Positions 1 to 6,377 of a DNA stretch of 8,432 nt are shown in pieces (within the stretch, counting starts at the first letter, position 1; every line of letters begins with the position of its first letter). The notes below the pieces were generated by a model. That model searched no databases and was not told where the DNA came from. It worked only from the letters and a program-made list of their open reading frames with translations. The stretch lies in NCBI GenBank assembly GCA_044228045.1, contig JBGAVQ010000255.1, forward strand, positions 1-8,432, written 5' to 3'. The stretch is from JAXLVB01 sp044228045 (lineage in GTDB: Bacteria; Bacteroidota; Bacteroidia; Cytophagales; Spirosomataceae). The translations under genes were made by a program, and so were the position numbers.

Positions 1-880
1 GATATGCCTGAAAACCATATTTGGCGTAGTCCTGATAATCGGTGAAGCGAATCCAGAAGAAACCTTTATCGCCCCAGTTGACACCATAACTATTTACCAA
101 CTTAAATGCCCCGCCAAACCTACTACTGTCGTAACCAACTACACACATGGCGTGTCCGTTGCCCAAGCGATTCGACTTTTCGGGTCTCCAAAGGCTCGTT
201 TCTGCGTCGGTATCTATTCCAAAAAAACGCAGAATCCGTAGCCAAAGGCTTCTCCAAAAACCAAGCTCACGTAAATCATGCAACGAAGGCGTAGTTTGCA
301 CACCCACCACCACGGGCGTGCCTTCGGCCAATGCTTTTTGTGTGGCTGTTACTGTGTTTTCACCCCCGTCGAGTAAACCAAACAGTTTGATATAATCCAA
401 AATTTTTGTATCATCGGTGGGTTTAATTGGCTTATTAGGTAAGCAATATGGATACCCTTGTTCCGAATATCGAGCCACGCCGTGGGTTTTCATGTATTCT
501 AAGGCATCTTGAATCTCCGAACCCATTTTGCAGGAGGCATCAGTCTTGTCTTTGATAGCATTGTAGGTGTATGAAGGCGAAAACCTTAGTGAATCAATGG
601 CTTTTTTGTCGGTAATACCCAAACGAATAGCCTCTAACATGGTGCGCATGTAGTAGGTGGTCGAAACACCCACACAAGTACCCAATGGCCCTTGGTTGAT
701 AACCGTAGGCACATAGGGCGACAAGTCTATTTTAGAAGGTAGTGCTTTGCTATTAACTGCTAAATTTGATTTTTTCTGGGGTACTTTTTCGTAAGAATCA
801 TCGTCAAATTTTAGCCCTTGTGCCTGCACGAGTACGTTTATAAATACCAATAAGAGAGTAGCTAAACGAGCTAGTTTCAT
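1..880 (-). CDS. Secreted papain-like (C1 family) cysteine peptidase, C-terminus beyond window
   Basis: Translating the minus strand from the ATG at 880-878 gives 293 codons without a stop up to the window edge, so the C-terminus is missing. Residues 1-20 form a signal peptide ending VLVQAQ, so the protein should be exported. The papain active site is readable in order: oxyanion Gln63 and nucleophile Cys69 in NQGPLGTCVGVST (the six-residue Gln-to-Cys spacing of papain), His243 in GNGHAMCVVGYD, and Asn263 in LVNSYGVNWGDKGFFWI. All catalytic positions are intact, so activity is expected. The Cys-to-His distance (174 residues) is longer than in papain. Part of the excess is an aromatic, basic stretch at about 204-235. 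No long propeptide is visible: only some 30 residues separate the signal peptide from the mature-like start (KIDLSPYVP). It lies 199 bases downstream of a caspase-like gene on the same strand. The fold assignment is secure; the substrate is unknown. Confidence 0.88.
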   Translation of the reverse strand, partial: MKLARLATLLLVFINVLVQAQGLKFDDDSYEKVPQKKSNLAVNSKALPSKIDLSPYVPTVINQGPLGTCVGVSTTYYMRTMLEAIRLGITDKKAIDSLRFSPSYTYNAIKDKTDASCKMGSEIQDALEYMKTHGVARYSEQGYPYCLPNKPIKPTDDTKILDYIKLFGLLDGGENTVTATQKALAEGTPVVVGVQTTPSLHDLRELGFWRSLWLRILRFFGIDTDAETSLWRPEKSNRLGNGHAMCVVGYDSSRFGGAFKLVNSYGVNWGDKGFFWIRFTDYQDYAKYGFQAY

Positions 881-952
881 AGTTTTGGAGGCTAAGTAAA
901 TAGTAGTCTGCAACATTTTAGTTACTATGGTAATATTATTTTGATTATGAAC

Positions 953-976
953 CGCAAGGACGCTAAGACGCAAGGA
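953..976. repeat. Three tandem 8-bp units (CGCAAGGA / CGCTAAGA / CGCAAGGA)
   Basis: Units at 953-960, 961-968 and 969-976 differ at only two positions in the middle unit. They lie in the 199-base gap between the papain-like gene and the first caspase-like gene, about 75 bases upstream of the papain-like start. From general experience, short intergenic CGCAAAGACGC-type repeats recur in many unrelated bacterial genomes, so this may be a member of such a family. That link is from memory, not shown by the window. The rest of the gap shows no gene or obvious hairpin. Confidence 0.6.
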
Positions 977-1079
977 TGAATACCGCACAGCCTTAAGAAT
1001 TAATTTTTATTAGATAGACACCTCTTATGGATTCTCAAATTAACCTATCGCTACGGTACGCCATTCTCAACTTATTCCC

Positions 1080-2345
1080 CTACCATTCTTTCCACGTTTC
1101 GTCTGTAAAAAGTTCGGTGATTAACAAAAAATCTTCCGTCCTTTTGATGTGTATCGGATGCAGCCGAAACTCCATCAATTTAGGATTTGGCTTTCCCAAA
1201 CCTTGTAAATATGCCATGATAGGGATTGTTGCTTGTCGGCTCAATGTATCGGTTTGAGCATAGCGAGTCACTTTTACACTTGCATTTTTATCAAAATAAG
1301 TGCTTAATTTTTCAATTTGTTTTGCTCGATCTGCTGCATTTTCGGTCTCTGCCAGCTGTTTAAGTTCCTTCTCCAAATCCCGAATTGTTGGCACTTGGTC
1401 ATAAGAAGGCAACGGTGTTATTATTTTTTTGAGCGAAGTGTTACAATCATTCATTTTCCAAAGGGCATGTGGCATTTTTTCTGGCGTGACGTGCCCCCCC
1501 AAACCACCTTGATGAACAGGTCCAATTTCCATCATTTTTTGGGTATTATTAAGTAGTTTGTCCAGACTCACTCCTTTTAGTGTTTTGAAAGTAGTCATAA
1601 GTAGCATTTCGTAAAAAGCACTGGAAAAAGCAGTAGTAAATGCTGAACTGGTCCGAAAGACATTGGTATAAACCGATTCGCCTTGGTGGGCACTCGCCAC
1701 TTTCAACACGCCACAAGATTCCAAAAATAATTTTCGTAATACCAACTTGCGGATGTCCTCCATAATGATTGTACTCGCCACATCATTAATCAACGGCAAA
1801 GGAAAACTATTGCGGCAGTCGGCCATGACCAGCCCAAAGCGCACACCCTTGGCGGCAATGAGGTTGCCAACGTCGTCGAGCGAGAGGGGATTTTTTTCAT
1901 ACTCGGTTAGCTGAAACGACGGAAAATCGCTTGCCCGAAAAGGCTTCGTCTTTTTAGGAACAGAAGCAGCACTACGGCTAAAAAAACTACTAAGCCAACC
2001 CCTGGAAGCGGTGGACGATTCGTTGTTAGCTGACGGATAATACCCCAAACCCGAGTAATGCACAAAAATGATGTCGTTGGGTTGTGTTTTGAGGGTTTGT
2101 ATGGTTTTCTTGATGGCCTCTGCCGTGAAGTTCTTGCTATTAGGACTCAGATACGTTGTTTGCAGCTTGTACCCAAGGCCCCATTTGATGGTCTCGAAAA
2201 CACGAAACATCTGATCTTGATCGCCCAGACTTACCTTCCCAAACTGTTTGTCCTGCAAGTCAGCCACAAAAATCACATGCAAGGTTTGGGCAAAAGCACC
2301 CAGCGGCAACATCAAAATAAGGAGCAGTATTCGGCTTGCTTTCAT
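1080..2345 (-). CDS. Secreted caspase-like (C14 fold) protein lacking the catalytic His, paralog 1
   Basis: This 421-residue protein starts at ATG 2345 and has a clear signal peptide (residues 1-19, ...LPLGAFA|Q). The caspase p20-like core follows: first strand TLHVIFVADL (21-30), the His-loop strand NDIIFVHYSGLGYYP (90-104), and the Cys strand VRFGLVMADCRNS (168-180). In active members the loop reads SGHG. Here it is SGLG with Leu100, while the nucleophile Cys177 is retained. A Ser/Lys-rich insert (about 105-145) separates the two motifs. The p10-like end is around SSAFTTAFSSAFYEML (233-248). The C-terminal 150 residues hold a charged, probably helical stretch (320-350) and a beta-rich tail. 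It aligns along its whole length with the gene at 2470-3708, sharing Cys211, Cys301 and a terminal E-x-W-K. A weak promoter match (TTG at 2389-2387, 19-base spacer, TATTTTTA at 2367-2360) lies just upstream. Fold confidence is good; proteolytic activity is doubtful. Confidence 0.82.
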   Translation of the reverse strand: MKASRILLLILMLPLGAFAQTLHVIFVADLQDKQFGKVSLGDQDQMFRVFETIKWGLGYKLQTTYLSPNSKNFTAEAIKKTIQTLKTQPNDIIFVHYSGLGYYPSANNESSTASRGWLSSFFSRSAASVPKKTKPFRASDFPSFQLTEYEKNPLSLDDVGNLIAAKGVRFGLVMADCRNSFPLPLINDVASTIIMEDIRKLVLRKLFLESCGVLKVASAHQGESVYTNVFRTSSAFTTAFSSAFYEMLLMTTFKTLKGVSLDKLLNNTQKMMEIGPVHQGGLGGHVTPEKMPHALWKMNDCNTSLKKIITPLPSYDQVPTIRDLEKELKQLAETENAADRAKQIEKLSTYFDKNASVKVTRYAQTDTLSRQATIPIMAYLQGLGKPNPKLMEFRLHPIHIKRTEDFLLITELFTDETWKEW

Positions 2346-2406
2346 GGTAAGTAGTTATATAAAAATAAACGACATTTTTTTGTAATCAACTAATAATCAA
2401 AGAAAT

Positions 2407-2441
2407 AATCGTCAATCCCAAATCCAATAAATCGTCAATCC
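2407..2441. repeat. 12-bp perfect direct repeat, possible operator
   Basis: The sequence AATCGTCAATCC occurs at 2407-2418 and again at 2430-2441, with start points 23 bases apart (about two helical turns). It sits 62-96 bases upstream of the start codon of the caspase-like gene at 2345, in the 124-base gap between the two caspase-like genes. Spacing and position fit a tandem regulator site, but no regulator is encoded nearby and two copies could be chance duplication. Confidence 0.4.
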
Positions 2442-2469
2442 TACTTATTAGGTGTTAGGAGGCTCAAAA

Positions 2470-3708
2470 TCACTTCCATACTTCTTCTATTTCGATACCT
2501 TCCAGCAAGAACTGACCACGGGACATGGTATTTTTTATGGTAACTGTTTTGATTTTTTCAGCAGAAGCAGCCAATGACACAAAATAGTTTTCGGTATCCA
2601 ATCGGTTAATTCTTGTCTGAAATTTGGGGTGTTTGGGTGGATAACCGTTTGTTTGAACCACCGTCACAAAGGCTTCTTCTGCAAAAAGGTCATTGAGTCG
2701 AGCGGCAAATTCGTTTCGTAATCTTACCTCTCTGGTAGCAATCACTTGGTTTAGTTTTGCCTGCAATTCTTCGTTATTACTGGGGTACAAATACGGCGGC
2801 AATTTCACCATTTGCTGCTTGATGGTAGCATTACAAGCCACAAACTCCCACATAGCAGTTTGTTCATTATTTGTTGTCTGCATGGGGTTCAACTCCTCGT
2901 TCATTGTTGCTTGGGTATTTTTCATTAGTTGGGTGAGGCTTGCGTCTTTAATAGCTTCTACGCTCACGTTTTTCAGCAGATTTTTGAATGAATTATAAAA
3001 CGAATGTGTAAAAATAGCCCCTTTCTGTCGGGTTTCTGTGTTTTTCTTGAGTGTATCTTTCTCATTCTCAATGCTCATTTGAATAGTTGTGGTGTTATCA
3101 GTTACAAGAAATGACTTTTGGTTTGGTTGTGTACTGCTTGCTTTGAGCAGCCCACATTCGCCCAAAAACATGGTTTTGAGTATTGATTTACGGAGGTCAG
3201 CTTGTTTGATTGTGAGGGACGGCGGCGGAGTACGCTCTACAATGGTCTTCTCTACGGTAAGTTTTTCATTGGGGCAGTCGGCCAGGGCTACGCCCAAGCG
3301 CACTTGTTTGGCCAAGAGTAGGTTGCCAATTTCGTCAAGCGATAGTGGTTTTTGTAGGTGGTCGTTGAGTTGCAAAAAAGGGTACTTGCTCTGGCTATTG
3401 GCAGGATAATAGCCCAGCCCTGTGTAATAAAAAATGATAATATCGTTGGTTTGGGTTCTGAGTCTTTTGATCGTATTCTTAACTGTCTGACTCGTGAAGG
3501 TGCGTTTATTCAGATAAATGATGTCGGTTTTGTAGTTCAGTTTTTGACTCACCGTTTCAAACACCTCCAACATTTGTTCTTGACTTCGCAAGCCGTTCAG
3601 CCCAAACTGTCTGTTTTCCAAATCAGACACCAGTATGAGGTACAACGTTTGTGCGTATATACCCAAGGGTAGCAACAAAAACAAGAAAGACAGCAGGAAG
3701 CGCAACAT
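2470..3708 (-). CDS. Secreted caspase-like (C14 fold) protein lacking the catalytic His, paralog 2
   Basis: I place the start at ATG 3708, giving 412 residues. The frame is open to a TTG at 3783, but the ATG puts the signal peptide (MLRFLLSFLFLLLPLGIYA|Q) exactly in register with the paralog. The caspase-like core contains TLYLILVSDL (21-30), NDIIIFYYTGLGYYP (88-102) and VRLGVALADCPNE (136-148). The position expected to be the catalytic His is Leu98 and the Cys is Cys145. The insert seen in paralog 1 before the Cys is absent here. Instead a Lys/Glu/Thr-rich insert follows the core (about 205-230). Conserved non-catalytic cysteines Cys185 and Cys292 match Cys211 and Cys301 of paralog 1. The tail ends EIEEVWK. 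The gene precedes paralog 1 by 124 bases on the same strand, so co-expression is plausible though not proven. Likely exported; non-proteolytic or atypical. Confidence 0.82.
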   Translation of the reverse strand: MLRFLLSFLFLLLPLGIYAQTLYLILVSDLENRQFGLNGLRSQEQMLEVFETVSQKLNYKTDIIYLNKRTFTSQTVKNTIKRLRTQTNDIIIFYYTGLGYYPANSQSKYPFLQLNDHLQKPLSLDEIGNLLLAKQVRLGVALADCPNEKLTVEKTIVERTPPPSLTIKQADLRKSILKTMFLGECGLLKASSTQPNQKSFLVTDNTTTIQMSIENEKDTLKKNTETRQKGAIFTHSFYNSFKNLLKNVSVEAIKDASLTQLMKNTQATMNEELNPMQTTNNEQTAMWEFVACNATIKQQMVKLPPYLYPSNNEELQAKLNQVIATREVRLRNEFAARLNDLFAEEAFVTVVQTNGYPPKHPKFQTRINRLDTENYFVSLAASAEKIKTVTIKNTMSRGQFLLEGIEIEEVWK

Positions 3709-3937
3709 GATATAATGGAGAGGAGTGGATGCCAGAATGTGAAGCAAGATAAAGAAAATCAGAAAAAAAAGTAACCCTTTCAAACAGCTTTTGAGTCTTT
3801 ATCTCTATTTCTTAGGTTTTCATCGTTTTTATCCTGTATTTTATTTCGACAAAAACATTGGGGTAGTGTTGTTGCATAGCTTCAATGTTTTGTGTATTGT
3901 TCCAAACTATTTTCAAAACCTTAACCCCAACTTTCTC
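3709..3937. promoter_or_regulatory. Divergent intergenic region driving the caspase-like cluster and the small secreted protein
   Basis: These 229 bases separate two genes transcribed away from each other, so promoters for both must lie here or overlap it. The sequence is AT-rich with an A-run near 3755-3770. I find no convincing match to the Bacteroidota TTG / TAnnTTTG promoter on either strand and no strong hairpin. The call rests on gene arrangement only. Confidence 0.4.
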
Positions 3938-4402
3938 ATGAAAAAATCCTTGTTTTCAATCGCCCTCACAATGCTGATTGCGTTTTCGGCATTTGCCCAA
4001 AAAACCTACACTTGGGACTATTACCACATCAAAATAACCGTTCCCCGTGATTTTAGAGTTCATGTCAACACCAATCATGATTTTGAAATGAAAGGCGATG
4101 GCATGGAGCTGGCCATGCACATTTTTGAAGAAAATGTCGCCATCGAAGACCTCGACGAAGCCACCATTGCTGGTGCCAAAGCCATGAAACTGGCCGAAGT
4201 TGACGAGGCAACAGCCGTGAAAGTAAACGAATTAGAGGGCTTTTTTGTAGAGGGCTTCAAAGACGGCAACCGCATTGTGTTTGCTGGCCTCGGCGACCCC
4301 AAAAGCCACACTAACTTTTTTCTGGTAATTGTGTTTGACGACGACGACAAAGAAGCCGAAAAAGAAGCCGTCAACATCATCAAAAGCCTCGATGTGATTT
4401 AA
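3938..4402 (+). CDS. Small secreted protein of unknown function (154 aa)
   Basis: The start is ATG 3938. The frame is open further upstream only through a TTG at 3791, and the ATG begins a textbook signal peptide (MKKSLFSIALTMLIAFSAFA|Q). The mature part is about 134 residues and opens with a beta-rich stretch (YTWDYYHIKITVPRDFRVHV, 24-43). It then has a Met-rich segment (51-60), an acidic helix-like region (64-100), a strand pair around FFVEGF and RIVFAGLGD, and a FFLVIVF strand followed by Asp134-Asp137 and a terminal charged helix. This pattern, an amphipathic 'P-x-x-F-x-V' opening with a late strand and helix, recalls small PsbP/DcrB-like exported domains, but that is a guess from layout. 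I do not recognise a family. It is transcribed away from the caspase-like genes and is followed 9 bases after its stop by a strong hairpin, suggesting a single-gene transcript. Confidence 0.8.
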   Translation: MKKSLFSIALTMLIAFSAFAQKTYTWDYYHIKITVPRDFRVHVNTNHDFEMKGDGMELAMHIFEENVAIEDLDEATIAGAKAMKLAEVDEATAVKVNELEGFFVEGFKDGNRIVFAGLGDPKSHTNFFLVIVFDDDDKEAEKEAVNIIKSLDVI

Positions 4403-4411
4403 TACTCCACC

Positions 4412-4440
4412 GTGTAGTTGGACGAAAAGCCCAACTACAC
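4412..4440 (+). terminator. Hairpin with perfect 10-bp stem, probable terminator
   Basis: GTGTAGTTGG (4412-4421) pairs perfectly with CCAACTACAC (4431-4440) around the nine-base loop ACGAAAAGC. It begins 9 bases after the stop codon of the 154-residue protein. No long T-run follows (TACCTTAAACAG), so it is not a classical intrinsic terminator. Position and stem strength still make transcript termination or 3'-end stabilisation the best reading. Confidence 0.6.
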
Positions 4441-4615
4441 TACCTTAAACAGCATTTACACTACACTTTGTTATTCTACTGATAATAAACCCATTAACTA
4501 TAATATTTGTGTACCTATAACTCCTTCGCATCATACTGCTCATTCAAAGAAAAAAGTTGAATTAGTGTACCGTGTATTCAGATTATTGTAAATTTGGTTT
4601 TCGGCATTGCCCCGT

Positions 4616-4759
4616 AAACCTACGGGCGAAGGCACGGGCTTGGGGCTGAGCTTGGCGTATGATATTGTGACCAAAGGGCATGGGGGTACAATTGAGGTGG
4701 AGAGTGTAGAGGGCGAAGGCACGACGTTTATAGTGAAACTGCCCATTCAAACAAGTTGA
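4616..4759 (+). pseudogene. C-terminal tail of a sensor histidine kinase (ATPase domain remnant)
   Basis: The forward frame reads KPTGEGTGLGLSLAYDIV and then a segment with HGGTIEVES and GTTFIVKLPIQTS, ending at the TGA at 4757-4759. This is the G2 box (GTGLGLS) and final strands of a HATPase_c domain, as found at the end of many Bacteroidota PAS-type histidine kinases. Only about 47 codons survive. Eight codons before the recognisable part there is an in-frame TAA (4589-4591), and no HisKA, N-box or G1 box precedes it. The surviving piece is well conserved and more GC-rich than its surroundings, so decay or transfer may be recent. The rest of the 408-base gap between 4403 and 4810 holds the hairpin at 4412-4440 and otherwise AT-rich sequence in which I see no gene. 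Confidence 0.8.
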
Positions 4760-4810
4760 TTATCAAATGAACAAAAAACCACCATAAAACCCCAAAACGC
4801 TTATCTTTTT

Positions 4811-6097
4811 ATGAAAAAAACACATTACCTAAGCCTCTGTCTGTTATTGTTTTCTTTAACAACTTACAGTCAACAATTAACCCAAACAGAACAAAAAATC
4901 ATTGAAACCCTGCGCCAGCAACAGCCTGCAACAGAGGCATTTCTCGAAAAAGTGGTTAATATCAACAGCGGTACACTCAACAAAGAAGGCGTTCGGTTGG
5001 TAGGCAAAATAATGGCCGAAGAATTAGATAAATTGGGCTTCAAAACCGAATGGGTACCGCTGCCTGATTCTTTACCCGGAGCAGGGCATTTAGTAGCCAC
5101 ACGGCAAGGCAAAAAAGGCAAAAAATTGTTTCTGATTGGGCATTTAGACACTGTTTTTGAGAAAAGCCTGCCCATGGAACCATATACTAAAATCAATGAT
5201 TCGACTGCCACGGGTCAGGGCACACAAGACGACAAAGGCGGCGACGTTGTGCTTATTGCTGCACTAAAAGCCCTCAAAGCCAACCAGTTACTCGACGACA
5301 TGTCGCTAACGGTTTATCTGACTGGCGACGAGGAAATTGGCGGGGGCGGATTTACCGAAAGTCGTCGAGATTTTATTGAACGGGCCAAGCAGTGTGATAT
5401 CGCCCTGAGCTTTGAAGGCGGCAATCTCAAAAACATAACTACAGGCCGAAAGGGAGCAAGTACCTGGACACTCACCGTAAAGGCTCGCTCGGGACACTCT
5501 TCCCAAATTTTTGCTGGACTCGGATACGGTGCTATCTATGAAGCCGTTCGAATTGTCAATGAGTTTCGTCGTGTGCTTGGTCAAGAGTCTGGGCTAACTT
5601 TTAACCCAGGGCTTATTGTAGGTGGTGCAGAAGTACGCTACGATGACAAAAATGCCAAAGCCGAAGTAACTGGCAAAGATAATATTGTGGCGGGTAATGC
5701 CTTAGTAAAAGGTGATTTGCGGTTTTTGACCGAAGCGCAGAAAGAAAACGCTCGGGCCAAAATGCGTGAAATTGTAACAAAAAGCCTTCCTCAAACTAAG
5801 GCTACTATTACGTTTAAAGACGGTATTCCTGCCATGGAAGCCACCGCAGCCAATGAGGAACTTCGCAAACAAATGGATCAACTAAGCCGAGATATGGGCA
5901 TTGGCCCAGTAGTGGCCTTAGACCCCAATTTGCGAGGTGCGGGCGACATCTCGTTTGTGGCTAAATACCTGCCTTGTCTGGATGGCCTCGGCGCACCCGG
6001 CAAGGGAGCTCATAGCATAGAAGAAAGCATTAACCTCAAAGAATTCCCCTTGTTGATTCAGCGAGCAGCTTTGTTTATTTATCGGTTGACCAGATAA
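4811..6097 (+). CDS. Secreted M20 family metallopeptidase (carboxypeptidase G2-like)
   Basis: A 428-residue protein with an N-terminal signal peptide (residues 1-20, ...SLTTYS|QQ), so periplasmic or secreted. The M20 two-zinc site is complete: His111 and Asp113 in LIGHLDTVF, bridging Asp140 in GQGTQDDKGGD, catalytic Glu174 and ligand Glu175 in TGDEEIGGG, Glu202 in SFEGGN, and the final ligand His401 in GKGAHSIEES. The lid (dimerisation) domain spans roughly 212-330 and includes RSGHSS. The arrangement, including the DDKGG motif and a Glu as fifth ligand, matches the glutamate carboxypeptidase / carboxypeptidase G2 branch (M20A), whose members remove C-terminal glutamate or other acyl-linked amino acids. 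The exact substrate cannot be read from sequence. The length is normal for the family and the frame is intact. It is separated from the upstream kinase remnant by 51 bases, and a REP hairpin starts 30 bases after its stop and may act as its transcript end. Confidence 0.92.
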   Translation: MKKTHYLSLCLLLFSLTTYSQQLTQTEQKIIETLRQQQPATEAFLEKVVNINSGTLNKEGVRLVGKIMAEELDKLGFKTEWVPLPDSLPGAGHLVATRQGKKGKKLFLIGHLDTVFEKSLPMEPYTKINDSTATGQGTQDDKGGDVVLIAALKALKANQLLDDMSLTVYLTGDEEIGGGGFTESRRDFIERAKQCDIALSFEGGNLKNITTGRKGASTWTLTVKARSGHSSQIFAGLGYGAIYEAVRIVNEFRRVLGQESGLTFNPGLIVGGAEVRYDDKNAKAEVTGKDNIVAGNALVKGDLRFLTEAQKENARAKMREIVTKSLPQTKATITFKDGIPAMEATAANEELRKQMDQLSRDMGIGPVVALDPNLRGAGDISFVAKYLPCLDGLGAPGKGAHSIEESINLKEFPLLIQRAALFIYRLTR

Positions 6098-6127
6098 CCA
6101 AGCCTCCACTTTTCTAACCCTACCTTG

Positions 6128-6151
6128 CTGTCAGGTGTTTCCACTTGACAG
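6128..6151. repeat. REP-like palindrome (10-bp stem, TTTC loop)
   Basis: CTGTCAGGTG (6128-6137), loop TTTC, CACTTGACAG (6142-6151): a ten-pair stem with one G-T pair. It is the most complete copy of a palindrome whose halves recur at the IS ends (6298, 7647, 8327) and in degenerate form at 7705. It lies just upstream of the RAYT fragment, as REP elements do next to RAYT genes, and 30 bases after the stop of the M20 peptidase gene. Confidence 0.7.
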
Positions 6152-6291
6152 TCCTCTGACGAAATATAAACCTTAAAACAATGGGATTACGAAATAGAAA
6201 TCTTTATTTAGACGAAGAATGTTTCTTCGTAACCACCACTTGCAAAGATTGGCTTCATGTATTTATCAACGAAGCTTATTTTAGTATTTTA
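6142..6291 (+). repeat. Left arm of a 150-bp inverted repeat (partner 8186-8335)
   Basis: Reverse-complementing 8186-8335 reproduces this stretch with three mismatches (6145, 6165 and 6228), i.e. 147 of 150 positions. It covers part of the REP arm, the RAYT leader (GTCCTCTGACGAAA...CCTTAAAACA) and the first 37 RAYT codons. The near identity implies a recent duplication. Confidence 0.9.
6181..6291 (+). pseudogene. N-terminal fragment of RAYT transposase (37 codons)
   Basis: The fragment begins with the same MGLRNRNLYLDEE start as the intact RAYT at 8296-7733 and matches it for 37 codons with one silent difference (6228). After AGTATTTTA it departs into TACCTTGC and the left end of the IS. The HxH motif and catalytic Tyr are absent, so it cannot be functional. 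The frame stays open into the IS end and stops at 6379-6381, where the TGA overlaps the IS transposase ATG (ATGA). Confidence 0.9.
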
Positions 6292-6297
6292 CCTTGC

Positions 6298-6329
6298 TGT
6301 CAGGTGTTTCCACCACAAGTGTCGGGCAT
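6298..6329 (+). repeat. IS copy A left terminal inverted repeat
   Basis: The 32 bp carry an internal mini-hairpin GGTG (6303-6306), loop TTTC, CACC (6311-6314), followed by ACAAGTGTCGGGCAT. The outer 16 bases are shared with the REP palindrome at 6128. Confidence 0.85.
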
Positions 6330-6377
6330 GCAGAAAGTATTACCAAATAATGTTCTGTTTCTGTTCGTTTTTTGTCC

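Larger units (their letters stand above)
6121..6313 (+). repeat. 24-bp perfect direct repeat bracketing the RAYT fragment
   Basis: The same 24 bases (beginning TACCTTGCTGTCAGG and ending TTTCCAC) occur at 6121-6144 and 6290-6313. The first copy continues into the REP palindrome and RAYT leader, the second into the left end of the IS. The segment between them (about 145 bases) is the inverted extra copy of the RAYT start, so the repeat marks the edges of a rearrangement. Confidence 0.75.

Noticed and set aside
106..395. Two overlapping short plus-strand open frames
   Set aside because: They lie antisense within the papain-like gene, whose catalytic motifs read clearly on the other strand.
1027..1257. 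76-codon plus-strand frame overlapping the end of the caspase-like gene
   Set aside because: Most of it is antisense to the conserved C-terminus of that gene, and there is no signal peptide or domain pattern.
1317..1556. Short plus-strand frames opposite the caspase-like genes (also at 2058-2354, 2693-2998, 3089-3409, 3358-3672)
   Set aside because: All are shadows of the minus-strand coding sequence, with unlike composition (Cys/Phe-rich) and no recognisable motif.
2346..2400. Bacteroidota promoter (TTG, 19 bases, TATTTTTA) upstream of the first caspase-like paralog
   Set aside because: Only a partial match in AT-rich DNA, and it would leave a leader of about ten bases; mentioned in the gene entry but not called as a feature.
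3709..3783. Extension of the second caspase-like protein to a TTG start at 3783
   Set aside because: The internal ATG at 3708 places the signal peptide in exact register with the paralog, whereas the extension would put a second hydrophobic stretch in front of it.
3791..3937. Extension of the 154-residue protein to a TTG start
   Set aside because: The ATG at 3938 starts a standard MKK signal peptide; the upstream codons are aromatic-rich non-coding-like sequence.
4075..4383. 102-codon Ser-rich minus-strand frame
   Set aside because: It is antisense to the 154-residue secreted protein; the Ser/Ala-rich bias comes from reversed acidic codons.
4540..4746. 68-codon minus-strand frame
   Set aside because: It is the reverse strand of the histidine kinase remnant, whose forward reading gives the recognisable GTGLGLS motif.
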